Positions 48,608-60,328 of a DNA stretch of 64,000 nucleotides are shown piece after piece. The notes under the pieces are model-generated. The model ran no database searches. It was not told where the DNA came from and saw nothing but the letters and a program-made list of their open reading frames with translations. Source of the DNA: Mercurialis annua (Eukaryota; Streptophyta; Magnoliopsida; Malpighiales; Euphorbiaceae). The stretch is from the NCBI RefSeq assembly GCF_937616625.2, contig NC_065571.1, positions 312,501 to 376,500 on the forward strand, read 5' to 3'. Position 1 is the first letter of the stretch, and the number at the start of each line of letters is the position of its first letter. A program made the position numbers and the translations under genes.

Positions 48608-50243
48608 CTACTTGCGAGCAATCCTTGTTCTGCCACGCCCCCTGCCTGATGGCACATTCTTTGAAGTGCCTGTGAGTTTCTTTGGAGGTTCTTCCTCACT
48701 CTTCTCATCGTTGCTACCTTCATTAAAACTCTCAGTTCCGTCCGTGCCCTCTTCTTCCTCTTCCTGTAGTGATTTTCCTGAAGATTCCTTCTTCGCCAGC
48801 TGATCTCGAAGCTCTCTGAGTTTTCGTTTCTTGGAATTCAAGACAGCGAGAAACTACAAACAGAGAATGGTCAAAGTTTGTCTTAAAATATGAATAAGGA
48901 TGTAAGAAACTACAAACAGACTACATGGAATGGTTAATTTCGTCCTAAAATGTGAATAAATATGCAAGATAACGATCAACTCTATTTTCTCAAGGATATG
49001 AAACTCTGGATTCAACAACACTTTCCAAAAAACACAGTTCGCATGATACCTTAATCAAGAATGAGTGCATTTATGCAGGACAGTCAAAGATGTAACAGGG
49101 TAACTAACAAATGACTCTAAAGTGTGGAATTTAGCTTCTTCTCACAGTAGTATTATCTAGAAAAGCATGCAAGATATTTCATCAATTCGTCAACAAATTA
49201 AAATGACAAAAGATTGTGAAGAAAAGGCAAAAAAGGTCTCAAACATTGTTCCGTATCTCAAATTTCAAACCGAAAGCTAAAGTCAGGAATAAGCAATAAA
49301 TAAAGCCTGATAGTCGTCTGCATTTACCCAAATCTGCATTTAAAATTCTTTCAGAAGACATCATTTTACCAAACTTTTGCGATGTACTCCATTAGTAACA
49401 TCAAGTAAAGAATGAAACTGAGATGGTTGATACCTTTGAATATGTGGAAGATTCGAAATCCGTTTTGTCAGTACAAAATCTATCACTTTGAGCCAAACAC
49501 TTGTCAGCTTCGTCCTTTAAGCGGTCAAAGGATTGAGTCTTTGTAACAACTTCTTCCTAGAGATTATTAGGATAATGACATTGTAATTTGTATCAACATG
49601 CATACACATATTAAGGCATTCAAGTATAATAAGCATGGGGATTGAATGAAGATTACAGACACTTAGCCTAATATTAGCATCCATGAGAAAGTCCATGATT
49701 TCAACATTAGTCTTCTTGTTATCAGCTGATGGCTGGCATTTCCACCTCCATTCCAATTTTGTTCCTTCCTTTTCAAAAGTCCATGATAACTGCAAAACTA
49801 AATATTTAATGAAATGTTACTAAGAAAACAAAATTGAAGTAATTAAAGTAAGTAAAAGAAGGACGAACACGTTTATGGCCATCACCGGCATCGGCAAAGC
49901 GGTAGAGAGAGGAAGGGTGTTGAAACCCTAAGTAGTGTTCGGCTAAATGAATATACTCAGAAACCGGCTGATCCCACTGCGCCGCTCTCTCTTTGACTTG
50001 CTCTTCCGTTGCTGTTCTCCATTTTGTTAAAATCAATTGAAAAGAGAATAATATCAAAATGGGTGAGTGAAGAGGTAGCATACCATGGCAGAGCCAAGCG
50101 TTAAGGCCATCGGTGACGGAGAGGTGGAAATGAGAGGCGAACCATGTTCCTTTTACGAATATTGGTTCCGTACTGCTTATTTCCAGCTTAAGACACGTGT
50201 GCCTCGCCCCTGCTTCATCTCTTCTTCCTCTTGTTTCCTCCAT
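48608..50243 (-). CDS. XRCC4: DNA repair protein XRCC4
   Basis: Nuclear scaffold that binds and stabilises DNA ligase IV in non-homologous end joining. Exons: 50243-50084, 50011-49869, 49789-49661, 49556-49434, 48853-48608 (TAG). Phases agree: 266 residues, normal for plants. The N-terminal head domain (about 15-140) includes HTCLKLEISS, FVKGTWF, AAQWDQPVSEYI and RLSWTFEKEGTKLEWRWKC. The coiled-coil stalk follows (about 130-200, DFLMDANIRLSEEVV ... KLRELRDQL). The tail is acidic and then basic (KSEEEPPKK ... GRGRGRTRIARK), probably a nuclear localisation signal. The exon 2 donor is chosen at CGT|GTTCGT because this restores the conserved KRLSWTF junction; the nearby GTGTTC donor would not. 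It diverges from UAH with only 271 bp between start codons. Confidence 0.94.
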
Positions 50244-50514
50244 TACTATTTTCTTCTTCCACAGTTTTGAATTTGCCGGGACTCCGCCAGTTTTTGCAGA
50301 CCCAACGATGTCGTATCTCGTAAGTCAAACATTAGCTTACGTGTCAACATCCTATGACCTAGTGTCTATTGCCACGCTACTAAAGAGATGATGTGTTCCA
50401 TGCCATGTCACAGCAATAATTAAAATTTATTATTGCTGCTGCTATTATTAGGTGAACAGACGTGAGATTTGTAGAGACTCACTGTCCCTGAACCAAATCA
50501 ACGAAAAAAGTAAA
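50244..50514. promoter_or_regulatory. Bidirectional promoter region between XRCC4 and UAH
   Basis: 271 bp separates the two start codons on opposite strands, so both leaders and core promoters must fit here or overlap. No TATA box is evident for either gene, as in many housekeeping pairs. A perfect 10-bp inverted repeat (CAGCAATAAT ... ATTATTGCTG, 50411-50438, 8-bp loop) lies about 80 bp before the UAH ATG. Confidence 0.65.
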
Positions 50515-53500
50515 ATGTTTTCGATTAGATTCTGTGATTTCTACTCTCTCACTCTCCGTCTCCTGCTCTGTTCAGTAGCTGTAATCTTAGCGCAAAATGA
50601 AGACCCAATTACTCGAACCATGGAGGCCTTTTCTGGATACCCAATTCATCAACTATCATCCTTTCCTACTTCACTTTCAGTGGATCCCCTCAGTCTTCAC
50701 AAACAAGTACTCTAATTTTATTCTTTTTCCTTTAATAAATTTCTATTATTCATTGCTCTTCTTCTGTAATGTTACTGTCAGATTGATGAGCTTGCTACTT
50801 TCTCCGATGCACCTGCCCCTTCAGTTACTCGAATTTTGTACTCTCCCAAAGACGTATTAGCTCGCAGGTATTTCTTTTGATAATGATGTTTAACATGATT
50901 TATATGCTCAAAGGAATCCTTGTGTGTTTGATAGTGTTAAAACAACATTTGATTCTATGTATTCTATGTTTAAATCTTCTCTTCTTTATGTTATGCAACA
51001 TTTTGAAATTTAACAATGTTTCAAGATGCTAATTATCCGACTGCAGGTACATCAAAAACTTGATGGGCCTCTCTGGATTATCTGTTAGAGAGGACGCTGT
51101 TGGTAACATATTTGGTCGATGGTCAGTCTTTCTTTTTCCATTCTTTTGCTTCTTACCATTTATCATTTGAGGTTTCGATATGTTCTATATGATCCTTTGT
51201 GAACTCACTAGAAAGCGAGAAGCTTTGGATAAATTTTTTATTCTTCTTTTTTAAATCAAGCTCAATTCTTTGTAATCTAGGTCTCTAAATGCAAGTAATG
51301 GACTTCTGCTCTTGATTTTATTTTGTCAGGGATGGCTCCGACCCACAGCTGGCTGCAGTTGCAACTGGTTCTCACATTGATGCTATTCCATATTCTGGGA
51401 AATATGATGGCGTTGTTGGTGTTTTAGGTGCAATTGAAGCTATAAATGTACTAAAAAGGTTTGTTTTATCTGGCTAATATAATATCGAGATGTCATCTTT
51501 TTCATCATTTTCCCCATGAGATCCAAAAATGTTAGACCATCATAACCTGCTGTTTAAGCAGCTCTCTAAGAATGTTGGTTCAGCAAAATTCTAGCTCTGG
51601 AAATCCAATGCATATATATGCTACATCATGATGTTGTGGCTGTAATCAATGTGATAGAAGATTTCTATCTTTTAGTGTTAAATATATACTGTTTAAATAG
51701 GTTCAACTATAGAACATCTGCAATTTCTTTCTTTAAAAAACAACTTTGAAATGATCAAAAAGCCATGTTAAGGGTTGACCACAGAACAGTTACTAATTTC
51801 ACGTTGCTTGGCATACAAGATAGAAACGTTAATAATCCTGAAAGAACACAGGCCATCTACGATTGTTCAAATTTCGATATGGACACATTTTTATTTAATT
51901 ACTTACATATTTTGGAACTATTTTTTAATGTAATGGTTCTTGAATACTTATGTGATATTGTCTAAAAATGGTTACTTGAAATAGTTGTGTTGTCTGCTAA
52001 GATTTTCTAATAAGTGAATGTTACTGTTTCAACAAACGTCGCTAATTTCTTGATGTAAATGGTCAGTCCAAATAAATCATTGTTAATCCTATTTCTGGAT
52101 AATACTGTGCTGATTCAGATAATCACAGGTCTGGATTTAAGCCTAGAAGGTCGTTAGACATCATCTTGTTCACATCCGAAGAGCCAACTCGTTTTGGGAT
52201 CAGCTGTTTGGGAAGGTAAGGACCATCCCATGAGTGCATTTTTTTTGTTTCTGTTTCGTAGGGTTTATCTTTTCAAATGTAAAAACTTTTGAAGTAGGTT
52301 TTCATTTGGGTCTCTTTATGATATTCCTCATGCATTGTGCTCAACATGCAGCCGATTATTGTCAGGGAGTGAAGCACTAGCAGAATCTCTGAAGTCAACA
52401 TTTGATAATCAGAATATATCCTTTCTAGAAGCTGCTAGGTCTGCGGGGTATGTAAAAGACCAGGATGAGCTGTCTACTGTATTCCTAAAGAAGGGAAGTT
52501 ATTCTGCTTTTGTGGAGTTGCATATAGAACAGGGACCTATTCTAGAAGCAGAAGGTTGGCTTCTTTTCACTGATAAAATTATAACTTTTTACCCTTAAAC
52601 TTTCTGTCTCTGTTTGTCAATTTTCTATCTTATTTTCAGGTATATCAATCGGCGTAGTAACTGCAATTGCAGCCCCTGCAAGCATAAAAGCAGATTTTGA
52701 AGGAAATGGCGGTCATGCAGGTGCTGTCTTGATGCCACAAAGGTGATTGTTAGCCTGAAGCAAATGCTTTCAATCTTTCTTTACCTTTATAAGCTTGTGG
52801 GAGTATTTCACTTCTACTAAATACATTAGGGGTAATTCTTCTCTTGTAAAAGAAAAACCTTTGTGTGTTTTTGAGTGTCTGGCCATGTATGCATTTTTAA
52901 GTTTTCAGGCTTGCTTCATGGTATTTTCTCAAACTTTTCTGATTGAGATTTTCTGCATTTTTTCACTCGCGACGCGAGGATGCTGTTTCACATTTTAACT
53001 TACATTCTTTGTGTGGATTGGCTTTTTTTTCTTTATCTTTGGGATGATACACAAAGTCCTCGGTTTCTTTTAAAAAAGGCTTAATCACCAAAAAAATCCC
53101 CGACCTTTTAACCCCTTTTCACTTGCACCCTGACGTTGCAATTTTGTCTATATCACCCTAATTCGCACCTTTCGTTTCCAATTACACCCTAAAAAACTAA
53201 ATTGACCTTTTTTCACTAGAAAAAATGTCAATTTGATCCTTCATTTTAAATTTATTTTCTGAAAAGTATTTAATATACTAAAAGTGAAGGATCAAATTGA
53301 CATTTTATACAAAAAGTGAAGGATCAAATTGGCTTTTTTCTAGTGAAAAAGGGTCAATTCAGTTTTTAGGGTGTAATTGGAAACGAAAGGTGAGAATGAG
53401 GGTGATATAGACAAAATTGCAACGTCAGGGTGCAAGTAAAAAGGGGATAAAATGTCGGGGTTTTTTTGGTGATTAAACCTTTAAAAAATTATTTTGTCAA

Positions 53501-54959
53501 TGCACGTCATCGGTAACCTTTTGTGGATAATGTGGTAACGGAAAAGCAAGTCATTTTATGATTCTTAATGTTTCAATTTCATCTGGACTTTACAGTGTTT
53601 TTTCTTCTTGTTTACTCAAGATAAGCTTTTTAACTCTTACATGCAACATTTGGATCAGAAATGATGCTGGATTAGCAGCTGCAGAGTTGGCACTATCTGT
53701 TGAGAAGCATGTGCTAGAATCTGGCTCAATTGATACTGTTGGGACAGTAGGTATGTCATGTTTTCTTCGCACCCCACCGCATAATTATGGTTTAATTACT
53801 GTCCCTCTTTACCTTCAATTTTCATAGATCTGTAATAAAATTAGTGCTTGATGTTTTAAAGGTATTCTTGAGTTGCATCCTGGAGCAATCAACAGTATCC
53901 CAAGCAAATCACACCTAGAAATTGGTAAATTCTTACTATGACTTGGGTTTTCTAACTGACATTCAGTTTGTGAACAATTAAGTTCATGTAAAGGATGCTT
54001 ATGTTCAACAAATTGTCTGTCTTAGTTACCTGAATAGCATGTTCTTCATTCTTGTTTAATATTTTGGCTTGGTAGACACTCGAGATATTGACGAAAATCG
54101 AAGAAATAATGTAATTGAGAAGATTCAGCAATCTGCTATTACAATTGCCAAAAAGCGCGGGGTCAAGCTATCTGAATTCAAGATTGTAAATCAGGACCCT
54201 CCAGCTCTCTCTGATAAGTTTATCATCGAGGCCATGGAAGCTGCATCGAAAGAGTTAAACTTGACGCATAAGTTAATGATTAGCAGGGCTTACCACGATT
54301 CATTGTTTATGGCTAGGTATGTAATGTTATTGAGTGGCTACAGCTGAATTTTTAGTTTTTCATGGCGGGCTGAATTTCAAACAACTTTGTTGCTGTCATT
54401 ATGTTTTTCCAGCAAACCAGGACACCAAATTTATTGTTTTTCCTTTGGTTGACTATAAACATCAACTGATCAGGCAACATTTCATCATTGCAGGATATCT
54501 CCAATGGGCATGTTATTTATTCCATGTTACAAAGGTTTGAGTTACTTTAAACTAATAGCTCAGTGCCTTTCTTTCTCAGTTAATTAGTATTCGGCATTGG
54601 TTTATTGTTATCTAGTGTAGTAGTATTAACATAACATTTAAGTTATTAGACATTTATCTATTTCAGAGGAACCGTGCCACTGAAGCTGATTACTTCTGTT
54701 TGAGTTTCACTTATCACCAATTTAATGCTATTGCAGCAAATTGGCGGTAAGTGAAGAAAATCTATAAGAAGCAGAAGAAAAAAAAAATGGAACCTGATCT
54801 TTATGGTTGATAGTACTACTAAGTAAATAAGCTAAAGTTTACACATTTGTTGTTTTTGCAGGATTTAGCCATAAGCCCGAAGAATTTGCGTCCATGAAGG
54901 ACATGGTAAATGGGGTGAAAGTATTAGCACTGACCCTTGCCAAGTTATCTTTGAACTGA
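50515..54959 (+). CDS. UAH: Ureidoglycolate amidohydrolase (UAH), M20-type
   Basis: Last step of purine (ureide) breakdown in the ER: ureidoglycolate to glyoxylate with release of ammonium; manganese-dependent in Arabidopsis. Exons: 50515-50706, 50782-50867, 51047-51121, 51330-51458, 52129-52215, 52352-52554, 52640-52742, 53659-53750, 53862-53924, 54076-54316, 54494-54534, 54862-54959. Phases agree: 469 residues. An N-terminal signal peptide is present (LTLRLLLCSVAVILAQ). Metal ligands by family pattern: His133 (GSHIDA), Asp144 (GKYDG), Glu178/179 (SEEPTRFG), His247 (LHIEQG), His417 (RAYHDS). The sibling enzyme allantoate amidohydrolase is similar, but the strings IDELATFSDAPAPSVTRIL and IPYSGKYDG fit UAH as I remember it. 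Intron 7 carries a MITE. The first ATG in the leader is used. Confidence 0.92.
53078..53479. mobile_element. Mutator-type MITE in UAH intron 7 (402 bp, 9-bp TSD)
   Basis: It starts GGCTTAATCACCAAAAAAAT and ends TTTTTTTGGTGATTAAACC. The flanks 53069-53077 and 53480-53488 are both TTTAAAAAA. Almost the whole element is palindromic: inner blocks AAGTGAAGGATCAAATTG and their complements pair. It leaves the neighbouring splice signals intact. Confidence 0.9.
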
Positions 54960-55688
54960 GGTATTCCTTGCATCTCTTCTACTGCATTTTTTTTCTGAAA
55001 ATGCAAAGCAAGAATTATGATCATTAATTGGAGGAATCCATGCAACAAATGACATAACGAATAATTAGCTTTTGTAATGGCGGCCTTGAGTCGCTTGTGG
55101 AGATGTTGAATCTGTTGCGCATTGTGTATCACACTTCATCCTATCAATTTAGTATCAATGTAAATTTCTCTTAAAACAAATAACAAGAAAGCATGTGGCT
55201 TTTTTACTGTTATGAATTGCCAGTCAATCACATTCGCATTTGTCTCATTCTGACCGAAATAAAAATAGCCGCATTACATAGCCATAGGCATGTAGCTATC
55301 ATCAATTCATCATCATCAATATATTTAAGATATAAGTTAGCACTTAGAAGATAAGATAGGTGAATTTGATGCGAAAATTTCGTGCCGGACTGTACGCTTG
55401 TGTTTATACTTGTACCAGTTTTAATGGCAACAGTGGTGATTTGAATAGCATCACATAGCAGACATGTAATTGGTGTTAAGAGGAAGGGAATTGAATTACA
55501 ATTATGAGATGCATTGTTTCAGTTTTGCATAATACCTTTTTTTCTTTTAGTTGATTGGCTCCAACTAAATGTTCGAATTTGAGAATTGCAGTCCTGAATG
55601 CAAATTCAGTATCGAGTTGAGCCAAATACATGCATTTTTTATTTTCTGAGTATCAAAGAGATGGATTTGTAAGGTAGATATATAGATG
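54960..55688. other. UAH 3' UTR and downstream spacer, no gene seen
   Basis: The first ~200 bp are probably 3' UTR. The rest has only short ORFs with no recognisable domain. Confidence 0.5.
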
Positions 55689-55913
55689 TAGGAGTGTGTA
55701 AAAACCGAACAAAACCCATAAATTCAGTTTTGAATATGTGATAAATTTAGTTAAGTTATAGTACAAATCAAACTAATATGTAACTAAAAAACTAACCGAA
55801 TTGAATCAGTTGAAAAAAAACTGACATTCTTATAAATTTAGTTTAGTTTGGGTTTAAAAGAGTACAAATTCTGGTTTGGTTCAAACTGAATGCACGCCCA
55901 CGCCCACGCCCCT
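55689..55913. repeat. AACCGAA-type hAT-like repeat, copy 4
   Basis: It starts near AGGAGTGTGTAAAAACCGAA and ends near GAATGCACGCCCACGCC with a short CACGCC triplication, then CCCTA. It matches the style of copies at 23433 and 25731. Confidence 0.55.
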
Positions 55914-56818
55914 ATATTAAGGGGTCGACTAGTTCAAAGGAGGATTTGAAGATGATTGTGGCAACAGATTACAAGTAGCAAGAATTGAATGCTAAAAAGG
56001 AGACGCATTACCAATCGATCAAATGTGGTCCAAAATTGAGATGGTTGACTGATTATCCAGCAACACTTTATAAATACAAACTATATACTAGTACACATTA
56101 CATCAAACCTCTAGTGTGACATGAACAATGATTTTATAGCATGGAATTTTTCTACATTTATTTATTTCATTTTTATTTAATCCCCAAAAAAATACTGATG
56201 GACCGACGTGGACAATCATGGCCGCCGGTATGTACTTGGTACGTAGGACCCATCTTGATGATCAACCATTCACTTCATATTGAAGATTAATGGTGTGATT
56301 GGTGGGGAAGAGGGTAGTAGTAGCAATAGTACATAATGTAGGGTTCAATTCGTGATTATAATTAGATCGAATGCCTTTTTAGATATTTAAATGTGAAAGG
56401 CTCCCCTTCCTTTTACTCTACTCCCATTCTATCTTCTTCACAGCTCACTCCCATTTCTGTATCATAATCTGCTTTTATCCTTTCAATTTTACCCTTAATT
56501 TCTTTATTAACATCAATCTTAACCTCTTAATTAGTATTTTATAAGTTGTTTGATTTAATAGTTAATCAATAATCTGTAAATAATATTTGGATATATTTTA
56601 AGTCACTTCTAATGAAATGTGTTATATAGTAAAAAATGTAACCCAACAAAAGAAAAAAAAACGTTTAGTGATCTGAGAAGGGAGCATACAAATCGATTAA
56701 ATAAAATAAATGATTATATGAGGAATATGAATATAATCGATGACCGATGGTTAAGGTCTTATCTTGAATTTCTTTGTTTATTGAAGATTAATCGATGTCC
56801 GTGGATGAAACGGCGAAA
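55914..56818. other. Intergenic, no gene seen
   Basis: AT-rich. A 67-residue ORF at 56619 has no recognisable domain and is not annotated. Confidence 0.4.
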
Positions 56819-56819
56819 G

Positions 56820-57061
56820 TAGGGGTGGAATTAGGGGCGAAGCCACCCAATGCTAAAGGTGATCAATTGACCACCTTTAGTTTTCTAAAAACAAACAAGT
56901 TTTTGTAAGTGTGAATCTTTTTTATATATTTAGTTTTTGTTTATCTAATGTATTGTTCATTTTTATTATCGATACAAATGTATTGTCCTCCTTGTAGAGG
57001 TTTATGACTCCCCCTTTGGAGGGGGAAGTTGGGGCCAGAGCTCCTCCTATTCCACCACTAG
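56820..57061. repeat. Possible hAT-like non-autonomous element
   Basis: The left TAGGGGTGGAATTAGGGGCG and the right end, inverted TAGTGGTGGAATAGGAGGAG, form an imperfect inverted pair. The GGGGCGAAGCC motif is common in plant repeats. No target duplication was found. Confidence 0.4.
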
Positions 57062-60000
57062 AGCTCTTCTCGTGTTAATAAACATCACTTAACATTTAAC
57101 AATAATAAAGAGTTAATATATTACTTATTTAATTTATATTCAAAACTACATATTAGCCAGGTTAATAAACTTTTGAAGCTGACTTTTTATTTATTAATTT
57201 GAACTAAATTTTTTTAGAGAAATTTGAAAATCAATTTTAAACAAACTTGAGTCAAGAACGGGTTCGGCATTTGATGCTAGTAAAATAGCTATAAAAAACA
57301 TATATTAGTTAAAAATTATTTTCATATTTTGGATTCCGCCACTAGATGATTGTTATTTTTTCTTTTCTTTAAATGTGCGAGTATATAAATATATAATCAA
57401 AAAGTGCTATCTGTGGGGTTTATAATAAAAAATTGGAAAGGACATTGATCAAAGTTACTCTAGTTGCATGGACATGGACTTAAGAGAAGGTTTATTGAAC
57501 CCTAATGAGACAACCATCCACCTAATTTAGTTGGTATATAGATAAACAATGTCATAATATAAAAAGAAAAAGAAAAGAGGAAGGGCAATACTGGGAGTGG
57601 GGTGGGTAATAAATTAATTAGAGGGTGTTAGGGCTTTTTCAAAAGGGGGTTAAGCAAAGTAATGGGGTCTTAAACAATTATTTAGATGGTAACGTCCTCT
57701 CTCTTTTATTGCTGTTTGGTTAAGATATCTGATTTGACTAAACCCTATTGTTTATTTATTATGCCTAAACCCCAACTAATTAATATTTCCTAATTTCTTT
57801 ACAAATATGATTCTAAATAAAGCTTAATTCAATTTCCCTCTGGCAAATTAACCTATTTTTCCATAGAAATGTCACTACATTCATTCTTTTATATTATTTA
57901 CCATTTGTAGCCAAACAAAACAATTTTGTTTTCCTTTTTCATGTAGAAAATGTTAGCCTCTAGAGTTTTATAAATTTAGAGTGATATAGCTGGTTTCATT
58001 CTTTGGCCGTCGCATATTTAAGAGCATATAGAGGTGAAGCTGGAAATTATTTTAAAGAGTATAAAAAAAATTTCAAACCGTGATTTTTTTAGTATAAAAT
58101 TAAATGATAAGATGATCAATATATCATTAAAAAATTAATATATGTGACTTGAACTAATTAAAATATTAAATTAATGTAAAAAATTCAAAATAAAACCAAT
58201 CTTTCATTATTTATTGCACGAGTCTTTGCTACCGATAGCAATTATTTCACATTTAATTCTAACTTATGTATGAAATTATATATTTAGTTCATCTAGATAA
58301 ATAAAAATAATTACAAGTGTGAAAAATTTACTAAATCGCCAACCCCAAACGGGTTAAAGAATTTGAAAGTCTCCATCTAGCGAAACTCCCGTCACTATTT
58401 GAAATAATTTTCCAACGAAACAAACTGGAGTCTTCTAACTTTACTTGTTTTGCAATAGCTCATCAACAATTTGGAATTGATCCGCATACACAAATTATTT
58501 TTCTCGTTCTTTTATCGATCTTCCAATCAGGGTTTGTTAGATATGGCCATTACTAACCACAATTATGACTCAGAAAGCAAGCTAATAGTTTTAACAACGA
58601 GGCTATAATATAATACTATCACAATACCTAAATTTTGTTTAATGGGTTGATAATTAAATTTGTAGGAATATGGTCACCATCTCAAATTGTATTTGGCACT
58701 TACCAAATTATCACTTGTTGGGGGAACAAAATGTGGCATTTTGTGGAAGGTGTTGCTCATAAATTATGAATTTCTAATTTATAATCATAAAGGAAGAAGA
58801 TAAGATTCTCAAAGTTGGCAATTTTTTGTCCACAATGAAGCAGCCATTTCAGTATGCAAACCATATTTGTTACGCTATGGGATGTTTGGTTACGATTCTT
58901 ATACCCACTTAACTTATTTCTTCCATTTACATAATTCAACAAGTGACTAATTAATAGACCATCAACTTTATCCAAATTTTAAAAATCTTTATATATTAAT
59001 TATGTTACAAATTTGAGCATTAACTTTATTATGTCAACAAACTAGACCATCAACTTTTATTAAATTATGTTAACAAATTAGAGCATTGACTACTCCACAA
59101 ATACCCTTTATAGAGCATCAACTTTATCCAAGATTTAATTAATAAAAAAATTAAAAGTCTATTTATATTAAATTTTGTTACAAAAGTAATTAATTCAAAA
59201 TATTAATAAATTAAATACATTAATTTTTAGAAATATGATATATTGCAATAAAACTCATTTTATTTAAGTTTTTAATAAAATTAATTCAGCTATTAGTTGT
59301 AAAAAAAAAATTAGATAAAACTTTTCATGTCAAAAAATGTTTCAAGTTAGAGAAGCTACCAGTTTTTAATTATATTAATTTACTTAACACTTAATTAACT
59401 ATTAGAAGCTAAACAACTCTTATTTAATCTCAAATTAGAATCCAAAATTCAATTTATACTTTTTTTGTTGATTACAATAACTATATAAATTTTGTATGCA
59501 TTGTCTCAAAATTTTACTTCATTCGTAATATTTTAATAAGTTTAAAAATTTCATTTATTATTATGACGATGATACATTGATAATATTTCATGAATAACAA
59601 TTTTAATATTTGGGTCCAATGATTTTATGTTTAAGTCAATTAATTTTAATCAGCAAATACAATATTAAAAGGTCTAATTGATAAAAATAAAATAATTTTT
59701 CCATTCTAAATTAATAGACAGTTTCTCATGGCTATTCAAAAATTTAGTGTATTTAGAGTTAATTTATAGAAAAAAAACTTTATTTATTTTTCTTTAATTA
59801 AGTTGTGGTTTTGTATTTTTAGTTATATTTGTTAATTTTTAATGTAGTTTGAACTAATGAGGATATATATGATAATTTAATAATTTAAACAATAATTGAA
59901 TATTTATAATTTGAAACAAAAAGACTTAAAATAGTAATTATCAATCTGTGACAGTGGAAATATCTTTTGTCGTTAGACTAATTAAGAACCAAAAATAGAT

Positions 60001-60260
60001 TACTTTGAAAATGATAATTGAAAAATAAAAAACTAATTGTAATAAAAAAAGAAAAGTATGTTGGATTTATATAGTGGTTTAGGCATAGCTAAATTAAGAG
60101 AGAGAAGAACAGCAGTGTGTGTGTGTGTAAAAATAGAGAGCAAAATTTGAAATCAAAAGTGAAGAGAGGGAAAATATTAGAAAATTTTGAAAAGAAAAAT
60201 AAAACAAGAAACGACCGTCTAATAACGGCGTAAAACACCGACGAGAAGGCACGACAGGAC
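57062..60260. other. AT-rich intergenic, no gene seen
   Basis: More than 3 kb without a supported gene. Direct short repeats of the GAGCATTAACTTTAT / GACCATCAACTTT kind occur at about 58960-59130. A GT microsatellite lies at about 60115-60129 near the WDL promoter. Nothing else stands out. Confidence 0.45.
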
Positions 60261-60268
60261 TATAAAAG
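60261..60268 (+). promoter_or_regulatory. TATA box of the WDL gene
   Basis: TATAAAAG about 65 bases before a leader-exon donor (GTC|GTAAGT at 60329). It implies a short untranslated first exon beginning near 60292. Confidence 0.65.
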
Positions 60269-60291
60269 AAAGCCACAGAAAGCAACACAAG

Positions 60292-60328
60292 ACAAATACA
60301 AAATCACCGGATCCGACCAAACTCAGTC
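60292..60328 (+). other. Probable 5' UTR exon of the WDL gene
   Basis: A leader just after the TATA box ends ACTCAGTC|GTAAGT. The next acceptor (TTTCTTGCAG) ends at 61600, four bases before the coding ATG. The resulting leader intron of about 1.27 kb is T-rich; an extra leader exon within it cannot be excluded. Confidence 0.5.

Noticed and set aside
54839..55132. 97-residue minus-strand ORF
   Set aside because: Antisense to the last UAH exon and 3' UTR, no domain.
60094..60288. 64-residue minus-strand ORF
   Set aside because: Lies over the WDL promoter and is low complexity.
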